5,682 nt of DNA. Origin: Planctomycetota bacterium (GTDB lineage Bacteria; Planctomycetota; Planctomycetia; Pirellulales; Pirellulaceae). The translations under genes and the position numbers were made by a program. Of the stretch, positions 1 through 5,682 are shown piece by piece. Position 1 is the stretch's first letter. Every line of letters starts with the position of its first letter. The stretch lies in the NCBI GenBank assembly GCA_019347795.1, contig JAHWKS010000434.1, forward strand, positions 1 through 5,682, written 5' to 3'. The notes below the pieces were generated by a model, which was not told where the DNA came from, made no database searches, and worked only from the letters and a program-made list of their open reading frames with translations.

Positions 1-411
1 GAAGTCGCGTCGCAGCAGCAATGGCTGACGTGCGTCCTGCAGCAAAATGCCGACACGTTCCTCTTCGGCGAGCATGCTCTCAACAGCGTCTATTTCTGGA
101 CGCAGATCAGGCCGCCCACCGCCATCAACGCCACCGTCTGGCCCTACATGCTCCGCGATGGGCAGCAAGAGCGCATTGTCGCCTCGCTCGAGCAGCGACA
201 GCGAGTTTGCCTCATCCGCGACGGCGCCTACCCGCACGCCTCGCCTGCCGGCTCGCCGCTTTCCGACTTCCTCGACGCGAACTTCCGCCGCCACGCCGTC
301 TTCGGCCGCATCGAGGTATGGACGATGAAAGAAGCGAAGAACAGGGGCGTCAGCGGCGGTGGAAAAGCGACGGCGGCGCCTACTCCTCCTTCTTCGCCTC
401 TTCCTTCTTAA
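1..411 (+). CDS. C-terminal fragment of a probable membrane glycosyltransferase-like protein (5' end outside window)
   Basis: The frame is open from base 1 to the TAA at 409-411, giving 136 residues with no start in the window. The sequence around residues 18-50 (DTFLFGEHALNSVYFWTQ, then RPPTAINATVWPYM) and the following DGQQERIVASLEQRQRVCLIRD resemble, from memory, the C-terminal extracytoplasmic tail of large multi-spanning GT-C/PMT-like proteins common in planctomycetes. In these an FWTG-like motif is followed by 'P...N...W.Y.L...QQ..IV..L......C.IR'. The fragment has no membrane segment, so the helices would lie upstream. Residues 111-136 are a low-complexity Gly/Ala/Pro/Ser tail, and the last ten codons are antisense to the end of the convergent DUF4340 gene. 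Third positions are G/C-rich in this frame, unlike the two overlapping frames. The protein family is an inference from resemblance only; a soluble protein of unknown function cannot be excluded. Confidence 0.6.
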   Translation, partial: EVASQQQWLTCVLQQNADTFLFGEHALNSVYFWTQIRPPTAINATVWPYMLRDGQQERIVASLEQRQRVCLIRDGAYPHASPAGSPLSDFLDANFRRHAVFGRIEVWTMKEAKNRGVSGGGKATAAPTPPSSPLPS

Positions 412-2017
412 GGCCGTCCTCTTCGAGGTTACGGAAGGCGTCCACGCCGAATCCTTCCTCCTCGACGGCGGCCTTCTCCTTGATCGCTTCCGCGCGCGTC
501 AGGCGAAGCTTCTTAAAGACGTTTTCCGAGACGACGTAGTACCAGTCGCCGAAGCGATTATTCAAGTCGCGAACTTTATCCTTGGCCGCCTCCAGCTTCT
601 CGTTGTACTCGTCCTGCTTGCGCTGGTTCTCTTTGGTGATCCGCTCCCGCTCCGCCTCGATGCGGGCGAGATCGGGTTCGGCCTTGGCCTCATCCGCCTT
701 TTCCGCCTCGTCGTCGTCCTTCGCCTCGGCGTCTTCATCCGACTTCTCCTCGGAGCCGTTTTCGTCGGCGGCCTTCTCCTCCGGCTGCAATTTCTCCTCC
801 GACGTCGTCTCCGGCAGCGGCGGCAGGTCCTCCAACTCGGGCTTCTCGATCATGCTCTCGTCCACCCGGGCCATCACCAGCAGATAGCGATTGAGGTTGG
901 CGGCGCCCCCTTCCTCTTCGGCCCCGGCGATGTTGCCGAACTTGAGCACGTAGGAGACCCCGTCGTTCTGCGTGGCGATCACCTCGCCGTTGGCGGCGTA
1001 CAGGTCCACCTTCTGCTCCGAGCCTTCGCGCGAGGGCGCGGGAATGAAGCCGAGCTGGATCAGCGATTTCAGCCCCTCGTTGTCGTTCAAAAATCCCTTG
1101 TCCGCCTTGAGATCAGCGCCCAGCCCTTGCGGCTTGCGGCGCACGTCAACGATTTGCAGCTCGTCCAGGGCGTTCTTCAGGTCGTCGAGCTTCGTCTCGT
1201 TCAACTCCTCTTCAGGCAAGAGGCCCGTCGATTGCGGCTGATTGTTGCGATACAGCGTGAGCGACTCGACTTCCCAGTTGTTGCTCTCTTCGACCGCCGT
1301 GAGGTCCATCCGCCGGTTGTCGTTGGGCCGCAGCGTGCCGGAGCGGAGGTCGATGCTCGCCTGAGCCGTGTAGTCTTTGACCGTCAGTCTTTTCACGTCG
1401 AGGGGATTGAGCTTCAACAAGCCCTTCTCAATCCACTGCTCAAATTCGGCAGGAAAGGCATCGAGGTTAACTCGCACGGCGTAGACGCGGTCCTGGTTGG
1501 GGCGCCGCACGAAACGCTGGTCTTCGGCGCCCTTCACCTGCTGGCCCACGATCAGCCGCACCAGGTCGTCGCCGTCGCCGTCCTGCATCGCCACCAGCGT
1601 GCCGACCCCTTCTTTGCCGGCGTTGTCCTCGGTCGGCTCAAGTACGCCGAATAGCTCGTGATCGCCCGGCCGGTCGGTGGCGACCCCCAGAATTTGGAGA
1701 TCGATGAGCGCCGTCGCGGCGTCGCGGATGCGGTTCTCAGCATCGGCCGGGTAGCCGCCGTGTGACGGGATGACCCATCGGCCGTCGGCGCCCTTTTCGA
1801 CCTCGAAGCGGTGCAGCCGGGCCACGCTTTCATCCGCCCGCACAATCTCCAGGCTGGCGCCCTTGAGCGGGTCCTTGAACCCGGGGAACATCGGCTCGCC
1901 GATCTCCTTATCCGGCGCCACGCCCACCGGCTCCGAGAGATACACCGAACCAAACGCCGCCAGCGCAATAACCAGCGCCGCAGCCACGAACACGGAGGTT
2001 TTGACGGTTTCAGTCAT
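380..2017 (-). CDS. DUF4340 domain-containing membrane-anchored protein, last gene of a Gld-like ABC cassette
   Basis: The product has 545 residues. A single N-terminal hydrophobic helix (about 7-28) anchors it, with the rest predicted outside the membrane. Two related segments of DUF4340 type follow. The first is at about 50-215, with W81, then YPADAENRIRDAATALIDLQ and the later RRPNQDRVYAV. The second is at about 245-395, starting at W248 and including LDDLKNALDELQIVDV. Residues 403-447 are an acidic Glu/Asp/Lys/Ala-rich stretch, and about 449-485 is a likely coiled coil. After it comes the motif FGDWYYVVSENVFKKLRLTR (489-508), which I recognise from DUF4340 proteins of similar cassettes; the end is Lys/Glu-rich. 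The ATG at 2015-2017 is chosen because it directly precedes the membrane helix. The frame stays open upstream into the permease gene, but has no ATG, GTG or TTG in the gap and no domain there. No Shine-Dalgarno sequence is visible. It follows the permease-GldG gene after 62 bases, so co-transcription is likely. The molecular function of DUF4340 is unknown to me; it probably works with the GldG domain. Confidence 0.88.
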   Translation of the reverse strand: MTETVKTSVFVAAALVIALAAFGSVYLSEPVGVAPDKEIGEPMFPGFKDPLKGASLEIVRADESVARLHRFEVEKGADGRWVIPSHGGYPADAENRIRDAATALIDLQILGVATDRPGDHELFGVLEPTEDNAGKEGVGTLVAMQDGDGDDLVRLIVGQQVKGAEDQRFVRRPNQDRVYAVRVNLDAFPAEFEQWIEKGLLKLNPLDVKRLTVKDYTAQASIDLRSGTLRPNDNRRMDLTAVEESNNWEVESLTLYRNNQPQSTGLLPEEELNETKLDDLKNALDELQIVDVRRKPQGLGADLKADKGFLNDNEGLKSLIQLGFIPAPSREGSEQKVDLYAANGEVIATQNDGVSYVLKFGNIAGAEEEGGAANLNRYLLVMARVDESMIEKPELEDLPPLPETTSEEKLQPEEKAADENGSEEKSDEDAEAKDDDEAEKADEAKAEPDLARIEAERERITKENQRKQDEYNEKLEAAKDKVRDLNNRFGDWYYVVSENVFKKLRLTRAEAIKEKAAVEEEGFGVDAFRNLEEDGLKKEEAKKEE

Positions 2018-2079
2018 GAGTGCGTTTATCGTCCGAACGACTTGTATGGTTTTGCCAAAACGGCGTTGGAAGTGATTGA
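2018..2079 (-). other. Spacer between permease-GldG and DUF4340 genes
   Basis: This 62-base gap contains a small inverted repeat, GTTTT (2049-2053) and AAAAC (2057-2061) with a three-base loop. It is too weak and lacks a T-run to be a terminator. The bases before the DUF4340 ATG (AAACGCACTC) show no Shine-Dalgarno. Nothing suggests a separate promoter, so read-through from the permease gene is the simplest view. Confidence 0.5.
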
Positions 2080-5000
2080 TTACTTCAGCCGCGAGCGTGC
2101 GATGCCTTCGCGCTCTCGCAGGCGGCGGCGGACGAAGACGACCAGGCCGACCAAGAGCGGCGGGATCGGCGGCAGCACCACCGCCCACAGCTTGTAGCCG
2201 GTCTGGATCTTGCGAATGTCCAGGTCCACCTCGCGGCGGATGTTCTTCAGCCGCCGGTCGCGCTCCCGCTCGAGCTGCTCTTCCTTTTTCGCGAAGCGGT
2301 CCTCAGCCGACTTGCTCTGGATCGCCAGCCGCTCCTTGGCCGCCTCCAACTCGGCGAACACGTCTTCGCCCTCCTGGTAGCGCTTCTCCAGATCGGCGAC
2401 CAGCTTGTTGAAGTCGTCGATCGTCTTCTGCATCTCCTCGCGGGCCTCGCCCAGGGCCTCGTCAAATTGCTTGCGGTACTCCTGCTGAGCGCGAATCTCA
2501 TCCTCGCGGGCGTCATCCACCCGCATCTCCACGAGCCGGAGCGAGCCGTGGTGGGGTTTGCGTTTGCGAATCTCGAGGAAGTCCTTCTCGCCCGCCAGGG
2601 CGTCGATCACATTCAGCACGAACGTGACGTTCTCGAAGTTGAAGCGGATTTCCTCATCGGGCCGGGCCCGGAGGAAGAGGAACTGATCGTCCAGCACGTC
2701 CACGTCGGCGACGTAGACCACGTCGATCGGACGATCGGCGGCGGCTTCGTCGCTCTCGTCGGATGCTGCGTCGTCCTCGCTTTCCTCCGCTTTGCCCTGA
2801 ATCCGCGCCGCAAGCGTGTAGTAATTCTGGCCGGTGAACGACATCTTCCGCAGTGCGTCGAGCCGGGCCGGGTTCAAGTCCAACTGCGCCGGACCGAAGA
2901 AAGCCTGCCCCATGTACTGCTGATAGCTCATGGCGCCGGCCAGCGAACCGGTCGTGACCAACTCCGTGTACTCCAGATCGTCAGGGGCGTCTTCGGTCTG
3001 CTCCAACCCGCCGGGGAACATGAACAGCACCTCCTCCAGGCCCGACGTGATCGGACTGTTTGGATTGAAGGGCTGGAAGTTCTCCTCCTCCGACGGCGCC
3101 TCGGGGCGAATGAAGACGAACTCAGGAACGATCCCCTGAAGCTGCAGCTTGGGATAGGGGTTGTACTGCTGCCACACTACCTCCACGTTCGTCTGACCCG
3201 GCCGGTGATTCCCCAGCATTCGCACGCCCAGTGCATCCCAGAGGTCTTGTATCTCTCCCTTCGGCTCCGGCTGGTTGCCGCCGAACATCCCGCCGGCCGC
3301 CTGCTTCGGTTGGCTGGTTCCCGGGGCATTGGCCATATTGAGCGGAATCGGGTCTTCAAAGATCGCGGTAGGCAGGCCGGCCTTCACCGCCGCGAGGAAA
3401 TTCTCCATCTGCGTCGGGGTGAGCGACGAGGGCTGAGCCGCCAACAGCGCGTCGTACTTGGTGACGTCGATCGGCGAGTTCGGATCGACCTGCTCCACGT
3501 CGTACTGCTTCTCCAGTTCGGTGATGATCGCCTGCTTGGGCGTATTCTGCGGCGACATGCCGGACATCACAAAGCCGCCGGTGAGCCGGGCGTCGGTCTG
3601 CAGCACGCCCAGCGTCTTCCGCTTGCCCTCGGCGACCGTGGCGATCGAGCGGACCAGCTCGTACTCCACCGGCACGCCGAACTCGAAGAACGGCGCCACC
3701 ACCTTCTCCAAGCCGCTGACGAAGGCGGCCCCGAGGATCACTTCCTGATCGCGGAACTGCCCGCGGGACCGGCCGCGCACGGTGCGGGGTTCGATGCCGT
3801 AGCGTTCGGCGGCCATCGCCGCCTCTTCGCTCGAGGGATTCAGGTTGTTGTGAATCTGCACCTTGATCTTGGCGCCGGCCAGCGACTTGAACTCCCGCAA
3901 GAGCGAGAGCAGATCGAGCTTCGTCTTCACGAAGTCCTCGGGCACTTCTTCGCTGATGAACGCCTCGATCACCACCGGATGCTCCGGCTCCAAGTTGGCG
4001 ATCAGCCGCCGCGTCTCCGGCGAAAGCGAGCTCACCGCGCCGTCGGTCATGTCCACGCGGACCAGGTCATTGCGGGCGAACACAACGTTCGCCGCCAGAG
4101 CGATCACCACCAGGCAAACGGTGCGGGCCAGGTAGTGGACGAGCATCGAATCGCCGTCGCGGCCGCCGATCCAGTGCCGACGGCCGATCAGCAGCATGCA
4201 CAGGTACAGTCCGACCGCAATCACCATGACGAAATACGTCACGGAGGAGAGGCTGATCACGCCCCGGCCGAAGTCTTCGAACTGCCCGCCGATGCTCCAA
4301 CTGGAGATGACCTGCGTGAGCGTGGCCGTGGGAGCGATGGTGTCGGCCCATTGCGCGAACACCAGCGGAGCGTTGAAGGCGACCCCGAGAATGAAGCCGA
4401 CCGTGAGGATGTTTGTCAGGAACGAGGCGACCATCCCCACTGCGAGCATCGCCAGCCCCACCATCCAATAGCCGAAGTAGGTGGCGATCAAAAGGCCCAC
4501 ATCCACGTCCCCCAGCGAGAGCGACACCAGCACCGTGTACGTCGAAACCTGGGCAAAGAGCAGCGAGGCGGTGAAGATCGACGCCGCCGCGAGGTATTTT
4601 CCAAGGACGATGTCGAAGTCGCCCGCGGGAATCGTAAGCAGCAGTTCGTCGGTCCCTTGCCGGCGTTCATCGGCCCAGACGCCCATGGTGATGGCCGGGA
4701 TGAACACCAGCATGATGAACGGGAAGAAGGCGTTGAGCTGCTCCAGGTTCGGCAGGTTGGCGTTGAAGAACTCGTGCGGCCAGAACGCGGCGAACGAGGT
4801 CAATAGCACGAACAGACAGAGGAAGACGTAGCCGGTGGGGTTGGCGAAATAGCCGAGGAAGTTCCGCTTAAGCACCGCAAACGCGGCCTGTTTCCAGATC
4901 GCCAGCGGCACGAGCGCCAGCATGAAGGCGCCGAGGAAAAAGGTGTCGAAGACGAACAGCCAGAGGATCGGCCCGAAGACCGTCCCCGCGTCAATCTGCG

Positions 5001-5187
5001 TCACCAGCGCCAAGAGCGCGAGGCACACCAGCGCCACCACGGCGTCATACGTGAGGAACTTGAGCAGCGGCAGCGCCAGCGACGCCCGCTGCGAGTTGCG
5101 AAGCCGCCCCATCGCCACCGCCGCGCCGATGCCGACGGCAATTGCAACTACGGTCAGGATGATGATCAACGAAAAACCACTGGTCAT
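2080..5187 (-). CDS. GldF-type ABC-2 permease fused to GldG-type auxiliary domain
   Basis: The 1035-residue product joins two proteins that are separate in gliding Bacteroidota. Residues 101-335 are a GldF-like ABC-2 permease: a cytoplasmic entry KQAAFAVLKRNFLGYF, then six hydrophobic segments (about 116-135, 152-171, 198-222, 229-255, 260-278, 314-335). The family hallmark WADERRQGTDELLLTIP (171-187) follows the second. A further helix (351-370) opens the GldG-like half: VDMTDGAVSSLSPETRRLI (378-396), a DUF7088-like region to about 520, then an ABC_transp_aux (GIFT-like) region from about 526 to 800. Next come an acidic patch (801-818), a long charged coiled coil (about 895-995), a C-terminal helix (about 1001-1019) and a basic tail. 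Residues 1-100 add three extra helices not typical of GldF. The ATG at 5185-5187 is the first possible start, since an in-frame TAG lies four codons upstream. It would pair with the ATPase encoded upstream. The transported or remodelled substrate is unknown; gliding is not implied. Confidence 0.92.
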   Translation of the reverse strand: MTSGFSLIIILTVVAIAVGIGAAVAMGRLRNSQRASLALPLLKFLTYDAVVALVCLALLALVTQIDAGTVFGPILWLFVFDTFFLGAFMLALVPLAIWKQAAFAVLKRNFLGYFANPTGYVFLCLFVLLTSFAAFWPHEFFNANLPNLEQLNAFFPFIMLVFIPAITMGVWADERRQGTDELLLTIPAGDFDIVLGKYLAAASIFTASLLFAQVSTYTVLVSLSLGDVDVGLLIATYFGYWMVGLAMLAVGMVASFLTNILTVGFILGVAFNAPLVFAQWADTIAPTATLTQVISSWSIGGQFEDFGRGVISLSSVTYFVMVIAVGLYLCMLLIGRRHWIGGRDGDSMLVHYLARTVCLVVIALAANVVFARNDLVRVDMTDGAVSSLSPETRRLIANLEPEHPVVIEAFISEEVPEDFVKTKLDLLSLLREFKSLAGAKIKVQIHNNLNPSSEEAAMAAERYGIEPRTVRGRSRGQFRDQEVILGAAFVSGLEKVVAPFFEFGVPVEYELVRSIATVAEGKRKTLGVLQTDARLTGGFVMSGMSPQNTPKQAIITELEKQYDVEQVDPNSPIDVTKYDALLAAQPSSLTPTQMENFLAAVKAGLPTAIFEDPIPLNMANAPGTSQPKQAAGGMFGGNQPEPKGEIQDLWDALGVRMLGNHRPGQTNVEVVWQQYNPYPKLQLQGIVPEFVFIRPEAPSEEENFQPFNPNSPITSGLEEVLFMFPGGLEQTEDAPDDLEYTELVTTGSLAGAMSYQQYMGQAFFGPAQLDLNPARLDALRKMSFTGQNYYTLAARIQGKAEESEDDAASDESDEAAADRPIDVVYVADVDVLDDQFLFLRARPDEEIRFNFENVTFVLNVIDALAGEKDFLEIRKRKPHHGSLRLVEMRVDDAREDEIRAQQEYRKQFDEALGEAREEMQKTIDDFNKLVADLEKRYQEGEDVFAELEAAKERLAIQSKSAEDRFAKKEEQLERERDRRLKNIRREVDLDIRKIQTGYKLWAVVLPPIPPLLVGLVVFVRRRLREREGIARSRLK

Positions 5188-5202
5188 GGGAACGAAAAGC
5201 TA
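5188..5202 (-). other. Leader of the permease-GldG gene: start-deciding stop, no Shine-Dalgarno
   Basis: Reading the minus strand, an in-frame TAG (5200-5202) lies four codons before the ATG, and no GTG or TTG lies between, so the ATG at 5185-5187 is the earliest possible start. The bases just before it (CTTTTCGTTCCC) are pyrimidine-rich with no GGAGG-like element. Translation would start without a Shine-Dalgarno, which is common in planctomycetes. I see no convincing -10/-35 promoter in the gap. Confidence 0.65.
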
Positions 5203-5250
5203 TGGTTAGTGACTTGCGAGATTGGGACCGTTCGAGAAACTAATGTCCTT

Positions 5251-5299
5251 AACCTCCCCTGTGGGGGAAGTCGGACGCGGTAGCGGCCGGGTGGGGCGG
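5251..5299. repeat. Possible dispersed GC-rich repeat with short hairpin
   Basis: The segment begins with TCCCC (5255-5259) facing GGGGA (5264-5268) across a four-base loop. It continues with GTCGGACGCGG, TAGCGGCCGGGTGGGG. The layout 'C-run, G-run, GTCGG...CCGGGTGGGG' resembles intergenic repeats I recall from planctomycete genomes. The pieces CGGACGC (5272-5278) and TAGCG (5281-5285) echo the core of the neighbouring 25-base inverted repeat with two extra bases between them, so it may be a diverged relative. Only one copy is in the window, so its status as a repeat is an inference. Confidence 0.4.
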
Positions 5300-5338
5300 A
5301 GTAAGCTCGAATTGATGGTTATTCCTCGAGCGATGCTT

Positions 5339-5425
5339 AGCCGCGACGCGCTAGCGTCCGGTTTTTAGAACGCTTTGAATCTAAGGTTTCCTGGTTCCGG
5401 AACCGGACGCTAGCGCGTCGCGGCT
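5339..5425. repeat. Perfect 25-base inverted repeat, REP/BIME-like
   Basis: The arms 5339-5363 and 5401-5425 are exact reverse complements (25 of 25) around a 37-base spacer. Each arm is also a small hairpin on its own. In the left arm GACGC (5345-5349) and GCGTC (5354-5358) flank GCTA; in the right arm the same stem at 5406-5410 and 5415-5419 flanks TAGC. Two GC-rich palindromic units in opposite orientation are the layout of a REP doublet (BIME). The spacer holds a further short pair (TTAGA 5365-5369 and TCTAA 5380-5384). A 12-base perfect palindrome, GGTTCCGGAACC, sits at 5393-5404 across the spacer/arm border. No T-run follows the stem on either strand, so it is not a classic intrinsic terminator. 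The arm reads SRDALASG in one frame, a string I recall from spurious planctomycete protein predictions. That suggests a genome-wide dispersed repeat, but this is memory and not tested. Confidence 0.85.
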
Positions 5426-5463
5426 GATTGTGTCGATTTGCGGGTTTGACAGTTGGGAGTTCG

Positions 5464-5682
5464 CTAGGCGGCCTGACTCGACTGCGTGAGACGCTGGAAG
5501 GCGGCGTCGAGGCCCTGACCGTCGCGGTCGAGCTCCGCCACGGGGCCGTCGTAGACGAGGCGGCCTTCGTGGATCACGATCACGCGGTTGGCCATCGCCT
5601 CCACTTCCTGCAGGATGTGCGTCGAGAGGAGGATCGTCTTCTCCTGGCCCAACCGCCGCATGGTCTCCCGCATCTCGCGAAT
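5464..5682 (-). CDS. ABC transporter ATP-binding protein, C-terminal fragment (5' end outside window)
   Basis: The window holds the last 72 codons and the TAG stop (5464-5466). The fragment enters at Ile-Arg-Glu just after where the D-loop would lie. It continues with LGQEKTILLSTHILQEVEAM, whose STH histidine (residue 22 of the fragment) is the switch or H-loop histidine that contacts the ATP gamma-phosphate. Next comes RVIVIHEGRLVYDGPV, the usual strand-turn-strand that closes the nucleotide-binding domain, and an end of the 'LDAAFQRLT' type. This matches single-domain ABC-2 exporter ATPases of the GldA/CcmA class. Walker A, Walker B and the signature motif must lie beyond the right edge, so catalytic competence cannot be judged. 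There is no long C-terminal extension. Its place directly upstream of the permease-GldG fusion on the same strand makes it the likely ATPase partner, although the 276-base gap is unusually wide for such an operon. Confidence 0.93.
   Translation of the reverse strand: MREMRETMRRLGQEKTILLSTHILQEVEAMANRVIVIHEGRLVYDGPVAELDRDGQGLDAAFQRLTQSSQAA

Noticed and set aside
21..539. Plus-strand frame of 172 codons overlapping the left-edge gene
   Set aside because: It is Arg/Ala/Pro-rich with no motif, and shifted from the frame (1-411) that has GC-rich third positions and a plausible protein sequence.
359..1654. Open plus-strand frame (431 codons) opposite the DUF4340 gene, very rich in Leu and Val
   Set aside because: The apparent hydrophobicity is the complement of Glu/Lys/Asp-rich codons on the minus strand. 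No family motif is visible, so it is a shadow.
2049..2061. Small hairpin between the permease and DUF4340 genes as a terminator or operator
   Set aside because: Its stem has only five mostly A-T pairs and no T-run, which is easily explained by chance.
2018..2188. Upstream extension of the DUF4340 frame to an ATG at 2188
   Set aside because: The extra 57 residues overlap the permease gene, are Pro/Arg/Ala-rich, and would push the membrane anchor away from the N-terminus. The ATG at 2017 fits better.
2467..4806. Long open plus-strand frame (779 codons) opposite the permease-GldG gene
   Set aside because: It is rich in His, Arg and Leu, has no recognisable domain, and lies fully antisense to a well-supported membrane protein. 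Long antisense frames are expected in GC-rich coding DNA.
5339..5425. Inverted repeat as an intrinsic transcription terminator
   Set aside because: There is no T-run after the stem on either strand, and the 37-base spacer makes a large loop.
5445..5450. TTGACA on the plus strand as a -35 promoter element
   Set aside because: No -10-like sequence lies at the right spacing, and no plus-strand gene follows.
1..5682. CRISPR array, tRNA, insertion sequence, defence island or secretion-toxin system
   Set aside because: I saw no direct-repeat array, cloverleaf, transposase, nuclease or toxin motif. The window is explained by an ABC cassette, one neighbouring gene and intergenic repeats.

Overview
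The window is GC-rich, with G or C at most third codon positions. It holds four real genes: one truncated plus-strand gene at the left edge and three genes in a row on the minus strand. The gene set (GldA-type ATPase, GldF-GldG fusion, DUF4340 protein), the lack of Shine-Dalgarno sequences before both visible starts, and the intergenic repeats together suggest a planctomycete, perhaps of the Pirellulales type. This is inferred from protein character and repeats; there is no rRNA or marker gene here.

Layout from the left. Bases 1-411 (+) are the 3' end of a gene whose product resembles the C-terminal extracytoplasmic part of a membrane glycosyltransferase-like protein. It runs tail-to-tail into the minus-strand operon and overlaps its last gene by 32 bases (380-411). 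On the minus strand, in order of transcription, come: the 3' end of an ABC transporter ATPase (5682-5464); a 276-base gap with two repeat-like structures; a 1035-residue fusion of a GldF-type ABC-2 permease with a GldG-type extracytoplasmic auxiliary domain (5187-2080); a 62-base gap; and a 545-residue membrane-anchored DUF4340 protein (2017-380).

The three minus-strand genes form one recognisable cassette. The ATPase would power the permease half of the fusion. The GldG half and the DUF4340 protein both have large domains predicted to lie outside the cytoplasmic membrane, and both carry charged coiled-coil segments. In Bacteroidota the GldA/GldF/GldG proteins are linked to gliding motility. 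In planctomycetes the substrate and role of this cassette are not known to me, and nothing here points to gliding.

The points most worth a second look are: a perfect 25-base inverted repeat (two REP-like hairpin units facing each other, BIME-like) between the ATPase and permease genes; a three-helix N-terminal extension on the permease whose predicted topology fits the positive-inside rule; and possible coiled-coil pairing between the fusion protein and the DUF4340 protein. I saw no tRNA, rRNA, CRISPR array, insertion sequence or phage gene.
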